From positions 558,001 through 622,000 of the forward strand of contig NZ_JAMJPL010000001.1 of NCBI RefSeq assembly GCF_023555055.1: a DNA stretch of 64,000 bases, given 5' to 3'. A program made the translations under genes and the position numbers. Of the stretch, positions 25,078-33,992 are shown in pieces (position 1 is the stretch's first letter; every line of letters begins with the position of its first letter). Origin of the DNA: Marinobacter sp. ATCH36 (lineage in GTDB: Bacteria > Pseudomonadota > Gammaproteobacteria > Pseudomonadales > Oleiphilaceae). The notes under the pieces are model-generated. The model saw nothing but the letters and a program-made list of their open reading frames with translations, made no database searches and had not been told where the DNA came from.

Positions 25078-25109
25078 AGCCTAAAACCTGAGAGCTACTC
25101 ACAGGTCAA
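25078..25109 (-). promoter_or_regulatory. MerR-type promoter and operator for the copper operon
   Basis: Read leftward, -35 TTGACC (25104-25109) and -10 TAGGCT (25078-25083) are separated by 20 bases. Spacers of 19-20 are the hallmark of promoters activated by MerR-family proteins. Between and over them lies a 21-base dyad, 25086-25106 (ACCTGTGAG...CTCTCAGGT), with one mismatch per arm, fitting a MerR-dimer operator. It would drive merR, copA, the 39-residue peptide gene and DUF411, with self-regulation. The transcript should start near 25070. Confidence 0.7.
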
Positions 25110-25117
25110 AGGTTTTT

Positions 25118-25438
25118 TCAGGAAGAGGAGTCTTTTGAGCGGAGAAAGGTGCCACAGGCCTTGCACTGGTTCGGGGCCATCAATTTGGCCTGCCAGCCGA
25201 TTTTCTGCCCACACGCGGGGCATTCGAGACGCAATTGCAGAATAATGATCGGAGTGATTAACAGAGCGATAAGTACACCCAGAGGGCCCCAGCTATCGCC
25301 ACTGGACAGACCAAGCTGGCTACTGAACACCAGAATCACGATCAGCGAAAAGAACGCGAAAATGAAATAGCTCTTGTTCCAGGATTCCCAGCGACGCAAG
25401 CGGTCATCCTGTTCCTGGGTAAGATAGTTTGAACTCAT
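25118..25438 (-). CDS. hypothetical membrane protein with zinc-ribbon
   Basis: A 106-residue protein with two membrane helices (about residues 23-45 and 50-72) and a C-terminal CPACGQK...QCKACGTF pair of CxxC motifs that should hold one zinc or other metal. The start at 25438 has an AAGGTG site; an in-frame upstream extension to 25468 lacks one. It ends nine bases before the copper-operon promoter. I do not know its role; zinc-ribbon membrane proteins of this size often have none assigned. Confidence 0.6.
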   Translation of the reverse strand: MSSNYLTQEQDDRLRRWESWNKSYFIFAFFSLIVILVFSSQLGLSSGDSWGPLGVLIALLITPIIILQLRLECPACGQKIGWQAKLMAPNQCKACGTFLRSKDSSS

Positions 25439-25496
25439 GAATTGGCACCTTGAAAGCTGATAGCACAATAGTGGTGATTCGAAGCGCCCATTTCAA

Positions 25497-27758
25497 TCAG
25501 GTACCGACTGGCGTATCCATATTCAGCAAACCGGCATTCAACGCCTTTTCCAGTTCAGCAGCGGGAATCGGGCGGCTGATCAGGTAACCCTGGATCAGGT
25601 CACAGCGGTGATTCTTGAGGAAGTCGAACTGCTCCCGGGTTTCCACACCCTCAGCGACCACCTGAATACCCAGGTTATGGGCCAGGTTGATCACTGCCCG
25701 GGTAATCACTGCATCGTCGTGGCGTTCAGCGACCTCGGTGATAAAGGAACTATCGATTTTGAGAAGGTCCACCGGGAAATCACGCAAGTAGCCCAGGGAA
25801 GAGTAACCAACCCCAAAGTCATCAATGGCAAGGTGGATACCCAGTTTGTGGAGCCTGGACAGCTGATTGAGGTTGTGCTCAATGTTCTGGATAAAAATCT
25901 CTTCGGTCAGTTCCACTTCCAACCGTTCGGCAGGAACGCCATTGGATTCCAGAGCATCCTGGATGTGGTCCACGATATTCTCGTCATCCAGTTCCCGGCC
26001 TGACAGGTTTACTGCAATGCGCAGGTTGGCGTGGGGCCCGTTCTGCCATTTCGCCAGTTGCCGGCAGGCCGCCAAGACCACCCAGCGGCCGATATCGGTA
26101 ATGCGTCCGCTTTCCTCGGCCAGGGGTATGAAATCCACTGGTGGTAACAGACCACGGCGGGGATGTTGCCAGCGGATCAGGGCTTCCACGCTGTTGATGG
26201 ACGAGTCGTTGAGGTCCAGCTGGGGCTGGAAGTAAAGCACGAATTCGTCGTTGGCCAGGGCGTGGTCCAGATCCTTGTCCAGTTCCAGGCGCATGACTTC
26301 CCGGTCCTGCATGCCTTCGGTATAGAACTGGTAAGTGTTGCGGCCCTGTTCTTTGGCCCGATACAGCGCTACGTCTGCATTGCGCATGAGGGTATCGGCG
26401 TCCAGGCCGCTCTGAGGATAAACAGCCACTCCCATGGTGGCGGTGATACCGTGTTGATCGCCCTGAACATCAAAAGGCTCTTCAAAGCATTGTTTTATCT
26501 GGCCCAGCAGGTTGATGACATCGTCGATGTCTCCCACATGTTGCTGGCAGACCATGAACTCATCGCCACCGGAATATGCCACCATGACTTTCTCATCGCT
26601 GAGGGCGTTGAGGCGTTCGGACACCTTGATCAGAAGCTCGTCGCCAAACTGATGGCCGAGAGAGTCATTGAGCATCTGGAAGCGGTCCAGATCGATCATC
26701 ACCAGCGCCACCTGGCGCATTTGTCGGTCGGCTATGCTCAGGGTGTGGGCCAGGTCTTCCATGAAAAAGCGGCGGTTTGCCAGGCCCGTCAGGGTATCGG
26801 TGGTTTCCAGGCGGGCGAGATCCTTCTGCACTGCCTGGCGCTGGTTGATTTCCGCGTCCAGCTCGCGTCTGGTTTTCAGCAGTGCCTGGTTGCGCTTGAG
26901 GATCAGTTGTACAAGCAAGGTGGTGAGGCTGGTCAACAGGCCCATGAATAGCATGATCACAAACGTTACAAATGGCCAGCTACTGCGCTGGTCCTCAACC
27001 CAGGATACGGAAGGGGTTACTGTCAAAGCCCAGTCGATGGTTGGCAGGTCGATGTCCAGCGTGCGGGAAAAGCCGGGGTCGGTGTTGGTTGAGCTGTTGA
27101 GCTCGTAGGCTGGTTCTCCGCCGTCCCTGATTTCGATGTGGAAAAACTCCAGGGCGCTGCTGGTAAGCAGGTGCCTGGCCAGGACGTCCATCCGGAATAC
27201 GCCTGCAATGAAGCCATTGTTGGCGTCGCCGCTGAATACAGGGGCGTAGATGACCAGGCCTTTACCACCTTGCTTCAGGTCTATAACGCCGGAAATATCG
27301 AGGTTTCCACTGGTCTGCGCCTGCTGCAGGGAGTCCAGTCGTTCCGGGGAGAAAGCCACGTTGTAGCCAATGGCATCCTCGTTGCCCTCATAGGGCTCCA
27401 TCCAACGGATCATATAATTCCGGTCAATCCATTCAATTGCCTGGTAGACACCAAAATCAGACAGATAGTTGCGAGCATCCTGTTCCCAGATTTCCCGGGG
27501 CATATCGGGGATGGCCTCAAAACGTTCTGCCATACGGCGAATGGCATCAACATGAACCAGAAATTCCCGCTCGAGCCGGCTCGCCATGGATTGGGCTTCG
27601 TTGTCCAGGTTGGACTGGATCTGGGAGTTATCCTGCTCTTCCAGGCCGTATTGCAGAACCAGGGCAATTCCCAGAAACACCAGGAAAATCAGTGCTGGAA
27701 AAGCCGGGTTCAGCAAACCCCTGACGAACAGGGTCAGCGCTGATGCAGGTTTGTCCAC
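25497..27758 (-). CDS. CHASE-GGDEF-EAL protein (c-di-GMP turnover)
   Basis: A 753-residue protein. Two N-terminal helices flank a periplasmic CHASE-type sensor (about 35-245). A GGDEF domain (about 320-480) has an intact YSGGDEFM near residue 395 but lacks an RxxD inhibitory site. The EAL domain (490-745) has SVEALIRW and DDFGVGYSS, all the residues expected of an active phosphodiesterase. The start is GTG at 27758 with GGAG before it. It probably degrades c-di-GMP or switches between synthesis and breakdown, in response to an external signal. Confidence 0.9.
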   Translation of the reverse strand: MDKPASALTLFVRGLLNPAFPALIFLVFLGIALVLQYGLEEQDNSQIQSNLDNEAQSMASRLEREFLVHVDAIRRMAERFEAIPDMPREIWEQDARNYLSDFGVYQAIEWIDRNYMIRWMEPYEGNEDAIGYNVAFSPERLDSLQQAQTSGNLDISGVIDLKQGGKGLVIYAPVFSGDANNGFIAGVFRMDVLARHLLTSSALEFFHIEIRDGGEPAYELNSSTNTDPGFSRTLDIDLPTIDWALTVTPSVSWVEDQRSSWPFVTFVIMLFMGLLTSLTTLLVQLILKRNQALLKTRRELDAEINQRQAVQKDLARLETTDTLTGLANRRFFMEDLAHTLSIADRQMRQVALVMIDLDRFQMLNDSLGHQFGDELLIKVSERLNALSDEKVMVAYSGGDEFMVCQQHVGDIDDVINLLGQIKQCFEEPFDVQGDQHGITATMGVAVYPQSGLDADTLMRNADVALYRAKEQGRNTYQFYTEGMQDREVMRLELDKDLDHALANDEFVLYFQPQLDLNDSSINSVEALIRWQHPRRGLLPPVDFIPLAEESGRITDIGRWVVLAACRQLAKWQNGPHANLRIAVNLSGRELDDENIVDHIQDALESNGVPAERLEVELTEEIFIQNIEHNLNQLSRLHKLGIHLAIDDFGVGYSSLGYLRDFPVDLLKIDSSFITEVAERHDDAVITRAVINLAHNLGIQVVAEGVETREQFDFLKNHRCDLIQGYLISRPIPAAELEKALNAGLLNMDTPVGT

Positions 27759-27930
27759 TAAGTGCTCCGGTTGATGAATCGACTGACTGGTTTATCGGCC
27801 AATTTCACCCGATTATGAGGGATAAACGCGACAATCTGTTACTAATTGTTGGCCCAGAAGGTCTAATGATATCCCGAAAACGCTTATCCGGGACAGACAC
27901 TTGGTCAACGGCGACGGGCGGTTGTCGATT

Positions 27931-28371
27931 TCACGTCGCAGATTGTGTTACGGGAGCTATGCCAAGGCGTGGAATTTCCTGCTTGGGGCATTTGTCCATG
28001 ACAACGGTGATGCCCGCCTCTTCAGCTCGCAATGCGCCTTGTTCATTGATAACGCCGATCTGCATCCAGATAACCGGTATGGCCTGTTTGATGGCAGCGT
28101 CTATAACCGGGTCTGTGTGGTCGGGAGCGAGAAAAAGATCCGCCATATCCACGGGCGTGGTCAAAGAAGCGAGATCGGGATAGACGGTTTCACCGAGCAC
28201 CGTCTTACCGGCCAGCCGGGGATTGATGGGTATTACCCGGTAACCGCGCCCCTGCAGGTAGGCCATCACTTCATGGCTGGGACGATTGGGCTTGTCGCTG
28301 GCGCCGACCAGGGCAATGGTGCGGACGGTTTCGAGTATTCTGCGCAGTTGTTCAGGATTGTTACGGGACAT
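27931..28371 (-). CDS. CoA-binding protein (YccU-like)
   Basis: A 146-residue single-domain CoA-binding_2 protein: Rossmann-type fold with TIALVGASDKPNRPSHEVM near residues 17-35 and the central VIPINPRLAGKTV stretch. The family resembles the CoA-binding part of succinyl-CoA synthetase. Its physiological role is not known. It is transcribed leftward after folX with a 15-base gap, so the two are probably co-transcribed. Confidence 0.85.
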   Translation of the reverse strand: MSRNNPEQLRRILETVRTIALVGASDKPNRPSHEVMAYLQGRGYRVIPINPRLAGKTVLGETVYPDLASLTTPVDMADLFLAPDHTDPVIDAAIKQAIPVIWMQIGVINEQGALRAEEAGITVVMDKCPKQEIPRLGIAPVTQSAT

Positions 28372-28386
28372 GAATATACCGACTTG

Positions 28387-28767
28387 TCAGGTGGCCCGGT
28401 GCGCCTCAAGACAGACAGACACCGATTCGGCGTAGCGTAACGCATGGGGCTTGTCGATTTCCACTGCCGCCCAACTCACCGCTTCATGTTCCATCACGAT
28501 GCTGAGCACTTCGTGGGTAAGCCGCTCCAGAAGTGCAAACCGATTGCCATCTACGTGGCTGATGATCTGTTTGGTAATGGTGCGGTAGTTCAGTGCCGAA
28601 CGGATATCGTTCTGGTTGATGGCGTCTGCGGCATCGTAGGTCAAACGAACATTAATCAGCACATCCTGCTGATTGTTGATCTCCTCTTCCTTGATCCCGA
28701 TATAAGCGCGTAGCAACAGGTCCTTTATACGCACGGTTGCCTGATTGTTGGCGGTCACTGCAGTCAT
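28387..28767 (-). CDS. folX: dihydroneopterin triphosphate 2'-epimerase FolX
   Basis: A 126-residue tunnelling-fold pterin enzyme. It shares long identities with E. coli FolX (YIGIKEEEINN, ALNYRTITK, VEIDKPHALRYAESVS) and is not a plain FolB. FolX epimerises dihydroneopterin triphosphate to the monapterin series, which in pseudomonads feeds synthesis of a tetrahydromonapterin cofactor. The start has GGAGG. It follows folE by 26 bases on the same strand, so GTP enters by FolE and is modified by FolX. Confidence 0.92.
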   Translation of the reverse strand: MTAVTANNQATVRIKDLLLRAYIGIKEEEINNQQDVLINVRLTYDAADAINQNDIRSALNYRTITKQIISHVDGNRFALLERLTHEVLSIVMEHEAVSWAAVEIDKPHALRYAESVSVCLEAHRAT

Positions 28768-28793
28768 CTGGCCTCCTGGTTATCCACGGCTGT

Positions 28794-29360
28794 TCAGCGA
28801 TCCCGAATCAGTGTCAGGAATTCAGTTCGTGTGGCCTGGGACTTACGGAACTGGCCCAGCATCATCGAGGTCTTCATGCGCGAGTTCTGTTTTTCAACGC
28901 CCCGCATCATCATGCACATATGCTGGGCTTCGATGACCACGGCCACACCCTTGGCGCCGGTAACGCTCTCAATGGCTTCAGCTATTTCACGAGTCAGGTT
29001 TTCCTGGATCTGAAGCCGACGGGCATACATGTCAACAATGCGTGCAAACTTGGATAGCCCGAGTACCTTGCCCTGGGGCAGGTAGGCGATATGACACTTC
29101 CCTATAAATGGCAGCATGTGATGCTCGCACATGCTGTAGAGCTCGATGTCCTGAACCACGACCATTTCATCCATGGCAGACTCGAAAACGGCATTGTTAA
29201 CCAGCTCCTCAAGATTCTGTCTATAGCCCTGGGTGAGAAACTGCATGGCTTTTGCAGCCCGCAGCGGGGTGTCTTGCAGGCCCTCGCGGCCCGGATTTTC
29301 GCCCAGGCCGGCAATTATCTGCTGGAAATGGTTGGCCAGGTCGTCAAGCTTGTTGGTCAT
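28794..29360 (-). CDS. folE: GTP cyclohydrolase I FolE
   Basis: A 188-residue enzyme that opens GTP to dihydroneopterin triphosphate, the first step to folate and pterin cofactors. Zinc ligands lie in [10 protein letters not shown] and the later MCMMMRGVE; the segment [19 protein letters not shown] is the family's core. Start 29360 has GGAAG; an in-frame upstream ATG at 29390 has no such site. It leads the folE-folX-CoA-binding gene cluster. Confidence 0.95.
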   Translation of the reverse strand: MTNKLDDLANHFQQIIAGLGENPGREGLQDTPLRAAKAMQFLTQGYRQNLEELVNNAVFESAMDEMVVVQDIELYSMCEHHMLPFIGKCHIAYLPQGKVLGLSKFARIVDMYARRLQIQENLTREIAEAIESVTGAKGVAVVIEAQHMCMMMRGVEKQNSRMKTSMMLGQFRKSQATRTEFLTLIRDR

Positions 29361-29400
29361 AGATGCTTCCGGTGTCATTAGTCGGTTCAAAGGCGAAAGC

Positions 29401-29478
29401 TTAAGGGAATTTGCCGATCGCCTCCAGAATTACGATTGCACCGATCAAAAAGACCACCACAACCGACCCGTTTCGCAA
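29401..29478 (-). CDS. possible 25-residue membrane peptide (weak)
   Basis: A short frame upstream of folE. From a TTG at 29478 it reads [20 protein letters not shown] and ends at 29401: a single clean membrane helix. The frame remains open for about 17 more codons upstream without ATG or GTG. There is no good ribosome-binding site, so this may be chance. Confidence 0.2.
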   Translation of the reverse strand: MRNGSVVVVFLIGAIVILEAIGKFP

Positions 29479-29554
29479 ATTGCCCGCGGGAATATGGCGG
29501 GCACGGCTGGATTGATTTAGAGTTCCAGATTCAGGCAGGTTTCAGGAAACCGGA

Positions 29555-30472
29555 ATGGAACAGGTAATACCAGGAGCGCAGGGCCTGAAAACCCACGGCG
29601 CAAAGACAGGGACGCTGGAAAGCTGGCAGCATGAAGGCAAATGGTTCTCCTATGGCGGGCACGCTATTTTCAGCCGAATGGCGGGCCGGGGTGATGCCCT
29701 GGTGCTGCTCCATGGCTTTCCCACCGCCAGCTGGGACTGGAACCGCCTGTGGCCGATGTTGGTGCAACATCATTCGGTATTTACCCTCGATATGCTGGGA
29801 TTCGGCTTCTCCGACAAACCGGCGCTCTATGATTACAGTATCGAAGACCAGGCCGACATGTTTGAAGGCTGGATTGCCGGGCTCGGGTTAAAACAGGTCA
29901 GCCTTTTTGCCCACGACTATGGATGCAGTGTGGCGCAGGAGTTGCTGGCGCGTGACCAGGAGGGCTTGTTGCCATTTGCCATCAAACGGGTCGGTTTTCT
30001 CAACGGGGCGCTGTTTCCGGAAGTTCACAATCCCCTGCTGATACAGAAACTGCTGCGCAGTCCTTTGGGCGGGTTGCTCAGTCGGGGGCTGTCCCGTCGC
30101 ACTTTTGAGCGGAATTTTCGGCGCCTGTTTGGACCGGGGAATATGCCTGACCCGAAAGACATGGATGATTTCTGGTATTTGCTTACCTACAACAACGGTC
30201 GCGGCATCCTGCACAATCTGATTCAATTTATGGAAGAACGCCGTTGCCACCGACATCGCTGGGTTGGCGCGTTACAGAATGCGAAACAGCCGATGAGGCT
30301 GATTTCCGGGGTGGCGGACCCGGTTTCAGGTGCCGCAATGGCAAGGCGGTATCGGGAGCTTATCCCGGAGCCGGATGTCGTCAGTCTGCGTAATGTCGGC
30401 CACTACCCGCATTTTGAGAGTGCTTCAGAGGTCTACCGTGCCTGGCGGGACTTTTGCCGGCATACGGAGTAG
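29555..30472 (+). CDS. alpha/beta hydrolase, haloalkane dehalogenase/epoxide hydrolase-like
   Basis: A 305-residue alpha/beta hydrolase. The nucleophile elbow reads FAHDYGCSV near residues 118-126, with Asp as nucleophile, which is the pattern of haloalkane dehalogenases and epoxide hydrolases. The oxyanion segment is LLHGFPTASWDWN near 52-64, and the catalytic His is in VGHYPHFES near 288. The substrate cannot be read. The start follows a CAGGAAACCGGA stretch. It is divergent from folE across a 194-base gap that shows nothing else certain. Confidence 0.85.
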   Translation: MEQVIPGAQGLKTHGAKTGTLESWQHEGKWFSYGGHAIFSRMAGRGDALVLLHGFPTASWDWNRLWPMLVQHHSVFTLDMLGFGFSDKPALYDYSIEDQADMFEGWIAGLGLKQVSLFAHDYGCSVAQELLARDQEGLLPFAIKRVGFLNGALFPEVHNPLLIQKLLRSPLGGLLSRGLSRRTFERNFRRLFGPGNMPDPKDMDDFWYLLTYNNGRGILHNLIQFMEERRCHRHRWVGALQNAKQPMRLISGVADPVSGAAMARRYRELIPEPDVVSLRNVGHYPHFESASEVYRAWRDFCRHTE

Positions 30473-30484
30473 CCAGACGGGACG

Positions 30485-31549
30485 CTAGGCATCAGCCAGC
30501 AGGGAGTCCGTGTCTTCAGGTGGTGTGACTTCCTGGCGCATCACAGCGTTGGCTACCTGATTTCGCCCCCTTGCCTTGGCTTCATAAAGCGCCTGGTCCG
30601 CCCTGTTCAGCCATACGGACCAGGTCTCGCCCTTGTTGACTTCCGCCACACTGGCGCTGGCGGTAATCTGTATACCTTCAATGAAGGGGCGGGCGCTGAT
30701 GCTTGTCAGCAGTTCCTTTGCCAGCTTGTCAGCGTCTTTCTGGCGGGTTTCCGGCAGTACCAGCATGAATTCCTCGCCGCCAATGCGGAACAGGCGGTCG
30801 TTCTCCCTCAGCCGCTTGCGCAGCCTGGATGACAGCTCCTGCAGAACTCTGTCTCCGGCCAGGTGGCCCCAGCGATCGTTGATGGTCTTGAAATAGTCCA
30901 GGTCCAGCAAGACCAGGCTTGAAACACGCTCATAGCGTTCGCGCATCTGAATCTGGCCATTGAGCAGGTCCGCCAGCTGAGACCGGTTAAGACAACCCGT
31001 GAGTGGGTCGGTAGTGGCCAGCCGGGTCAGCTCCGTCTGAAGCCGTCCCACCAGCCAGGCAAAGATCATGACAAACACGCAGGTAATTCCCAGGGAAAAG
31101 GTGATGCGCCAGAAATCTGCCTCGGGAAATTGCGTAAAGGACACCACCGCCATGCTGACGACAAAAGTGATATTGCTGGCAATGGCTTCCCTGAGTGGGA
31201 GCAAAAAAAACAGGGCTGCTGCTGCGGGATAGGCCCAGTAGAGCCCTGCGTGACCATTGATTGTGGTGGAGTAGGCGGCGCACAACACTGCGAGTATGGG
31301 AAACAGCCGGCCGTTCAGGAAATAGCTGCCGCGAAACCGGAGAAAGGCAATCACTGCCACTGCGTTCAGGCAGAAAAGCACTAACAGCAGCGCCAGCAGG
31401 ATATTGTCCTGCCGCCACTGCACCATTACCAGCGGTGCAACGGCGACAAATGCCCAGAAATGAAGGTGGTAGACGATCTGACGCTTGAAACCGAGTACCG
31501 CAAGGGTTGGATTTGTAGCCAGGCTATTTGTGGCGGCAAGAGGGTTCAC
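30485..31549 (-). CDS. membrane diguanylate cyclase (GGEEF)
   Basis: A 354-residue protein with five or six hydrophobic segments in residues 25-165 and a C-terminal GGDEF domain (about 180-340). The site is RIGGEEFMLV near residue 256, preceded five residues earlier by the RxxD inhibitory site REND. It should make c-di-GMP; the membrane part could sense a membrane state or small ligand. The start is GTG at 31549 with GGAG upstream. It is convergent with the dehalogenase-like gene. Confidence 0.88.
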   Translation of the reverse strand: MNPLAATNSLATNPTLAVLGFKRQIVYHLHFWAFVAVAPLVMVQWRQDNILLALLLVLFCLNAVAVIAFLRFRGSYFLNGRLFPILAVLCAAYSTTINGHAGLYWAYPAAAALFFLLPLREAIASNITFVVSMAVVSFTQFPEADFWRITFSLGITCVFVMIFAWLVGRLQTELTRLATTDPLTGCLNRSQLADLLNGQIQMRERYERVSSLVLLDLDYFKTINDRWGHLAGDRVLQELSSRLRKRLRENDRLFRIGGEEFMLVLPETRQKDADKLAKELLTSISARPFIEGIQITASASVAEVNKGETWSVWLNRADQALYEAKARGRNQVANAVMRQEVTPPEDTDSLLADA

Positions 31550-31723
31550 AGCATACTCCGGCTGTTTAAATTGGGGCCAGACTTCCTGGATAAGGCCATA
31601 CCGAAGTCTAGCACGACCTTTGCGGGAGGAAAGCCGGTTTTACATCCCGGTACCAGTGCCCTCCTGGCTATGGCTGCCCGGCCTGCAGTCCGATAAACTT
31701 GCGGCTCTGAGCAAGGAGACCCT

Positions 31724-32818
31724 ATGACCGCCGTACACACCCGCCCGCCCGCGCTGACCATCCGCGCCGGAAGCCGAGCCTTTGAGCGGTTGCAGGAAAA
31801 GCCCTTTACCGCAGCCGATGTGCATGTTGTTCCCGGTGCGGCCGGTGGCCCCAAGGCGCTGGGTATTTCTGGTCTGGATAAGGCGATTTTCGGAGATTTT
31901 CTGCCACGGGCTCCGCAGGTACGTTCGCTGATTGGCTCGTCCATTGGCAGCTGGCGCTTCGCAGCGGTAGCGTCAACAGACGACCCCAAGGCACAATTGG
32001 CCCGGCTGGCGGACCTGTACACCTCCCAGCGCTTTGCCAAAGGTGTCAGCATGGCGGAAGTCAGCCGCAAGAGCGTGCTGTTTCTGGAGGAACTGCTCGC
32101 CGGCTGTGAAGACCATATCCTCAATCATCCCTGGTACCGCCTGAACATTGTTGTCGTTCGCAGTCGTGGCATGCTGGCGCATGACACCAAAGGCCGGCTC
32201 AGCCTGGGCCTGATGAATGCCATCAGCGCCAACATGGTGAGCCGCCATCACCTGGGCCGCTTCATGGAACGGGGCATTATGCACGACGCCCGGATCAAAG
32301 CGCCGCTGGCCAGACTGGTGGACTTCCCCAGCCACGAAGTGGCCCTGACCCGCGACAACCTGATGCCCGCGCTTCTGGCCTCTGCTTCCATCCCCATGGT
32401 GATGTCCGGTGTCCGCAACATTCCAGGGGCCCCGGAAGGCCTGTACCGTGATGGTGGCCTGCTGGACTACCACCTGGATCTGCCCTATGAGCAGCCAGGC
32501 GTGATTCTGTATCCCCATTTCACCGATAAGGTGGTTCCCGGCTGGTTCGACAAGACCCTGCCCTGGCGCCGGGGCGATGCGACCCGGCTGCAGGATGTGA
32601 TGCTGGTCTCGCCATCGCCGGAATACCTGCAGACGCTGCCCGACAAGAAACTGCCGGACCGCAAGGATTTTGAGCGTTACCTGGGTGATGATGCCGGCCG
32701 CGAGCGCGCCTGGCGCAAGGCCATTGCCGAGAGTGATCGCCTGGGCGATGAGTTCATGGAACTGGTTGATTCCGGCCGCCTGAAAGATGTGTTACGGCCG
32801 CTGGATGGAAAACGCTGA
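31724..32818 (+). CDS. patatin-like phospholipase
   Basis: A 364-residue protein with patatin hallmarks: a Gly-rich oxyanion segment PGAAGGPKALG near 37-47, the nucleophile motif IGSSIGSW (GxSxG, residues about 70-77), and the Asp of the dyad in YRDGGLLDYH near 245. It would hydrolyse lipid acyl esters in the cytoplasm or at the membrane. The start has AAGGAG. It is divergent from the GGEEF cyclase and stands alone. Confidence 0.85.
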   Translation: MTAVHTRPPALTIRAGSRAFERLQEKPFTAADVHVVPGAAGGPKALGISGLDKAIFGDFLPRAPQVRSLIGSSIGSWRFAAVASTDDPKAQLARLADLYTSQRFAKGVSMAEVSRKSVLFLEELLAGCEDHILNHPWYRLNIVVVRSRGMLAHDTKGRLSLGLMNAISANMVSRHHLGRFMERGIMHDARIKAPLARLVDFPSHEVALTRDNLMPALLASASIPMVMSGVRNIPGAPEGLYRDGGLLDYHLDLPYEQPGVILYPHFTDKVVPGWFDKTLPWRRGDATRLQDVMLVSPSPEYLQTLPDKKLPDRKDFERYLGDDAGRERAWRKAIAESDRLGDEFMELVDSGRLKDVLRPLDGKR

Positions 32819-32845
32819 CGGTTTCCGGGCCCCCTGAGTTACCGG

Positions 32846-33892
32846 TCAGGAGCCATAACCATTGGGTTGAAGGCTGAGCCGGTAGCCGCAGAAGCCGCGA
32901 AATGTGTCCCGTAACGCCAGAGCCCGCAACGTAACCGGCACCTGGTGATCCCCGGAGTCCAGCAGCTTCAGGTCAATCCGCTGGATTTGCCGTTCCTGTC
33001 TCGATGCTTGAAGAGCCAGGCGGAAATTATCCAGGGAGGCTGGATCAACCAGTTGCTCGAAGGGCAACCCGGCGAGATCAGCTGGTGCCTTTTTGAGAAG
33101 ATCAGCCACCTGGGGCGAGACGTACCCGGTCGTGCCATCTTCATCCAGCTCACAGATGGTTGCTCCGGATAGCGCTACCAGGTCTCGGCTACGTTGTTCA
33201 CTATCATTCAACGCCTGCCGTAGAATCGATTTTTCCACCTGCATGTTATTGAGTTGCTGTAAATATTGCTCACGCCCCTTGTCTGCATTGCGGAAACGCG
33301 TTTGCCAGTGCCGTATGCGCAGGCACAGTAAGGTGACAATAATGGCTGCAAGCAAAGTCATTATCAGCCCTGCCAGCCACACGAATTGAAACGATTGTTG
33401 CGCGGGGCGCTCCAGAAACCCGGTATCAGGTAGGGTGGTCAGCAACCATCGGTTTTCCCCAACGGCTATTTCAGAGCGCAATGACCGGGAGTGATCGGGG
33501 TTGGCGGTGTGAATGGTCTGATACAGCGGCAACTTGGTGTGCCGTTGAAGGGTATCAATGCGCAGATTGAGCATGCCTGGTACGGAATTTTTGAACACGG
33601 TTGCCAGCCAGAGCTCGACGGATGTGGAGTCGTTTACTGTTTGCCGGGGCACCGCCCCGTCGATGACTATGGGTGGAAGCTCTTCATAGCCGCTCAATCG
33701 GGCAACAAGAGTGTTGTGCTGGCGGTGATAGATCTCTTCGGCCAGGGTGCGCGACTGGCTCTCCAGCGCCAGCGCCGTGACGCCGGTTACCGCCAGTCCG
33801 GCGGCAAGAATCAGCAGCGGAGCCCATAGGTGAGGCAGCGCCAGAATATGTCCTTTCCCTGTCAGTCCGAGGCTTTCCATAGGTTGATCCAT
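32846..33892 (-). CDS. PAS sensor membrane protein without output domain
   Basis: A 348-residue protein: helix at 18-42, a periplasmic region of about 125 residues, helix at 172-195, a coiled coil with many Gln (198-235) and a PAS-like domain (235-345). The frame ends there, with no kinase, GGDEF, EAL or methyl-accepting part. It may be a partner in signalling or a shortened kinase. No downstream histidine kinase piece is seen. Confidence 0.65.
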   Translation of the reverse strand: MDQPMESLGLTGKGHILALPHLWAPLLILAAGLAVTGVTALALESQSRTLAEEIYHRQHNTLVARLSGYEELPPIVIDGAVPRQTVNDSTSVELWLATVFKNSVPGMLNLRIDTLQRHTKLPLYQTIHTANPDHSRSLRSEIAVGENRWLLTTLPDTGFLERPAQQSFQFVWLAGLIMTLLAAIIVTLLCLRIRHWQTRFRNADKGREQYLQQLNNMQVEKSILRQALNDSEQRSRDLVALSGATICELDEDGTTGYVSPQVADLLKKAPADLAGLPFEQLVDPASLDNFRLALQASRQERQIQRIDLKLLDSGDHQVPVTLRALALRDTFRGFCGYRLSLQPNGYGS

Positions 33893-33992
33893 AACCGTTG
33901 GCGAGGTTTTAGGGGACTGCCTGCCTCTCTACTTTAGTCCACACTTGGGATCACGGCTACAGCGCCGGTCAACGGTACCCCATTACCTGAAT

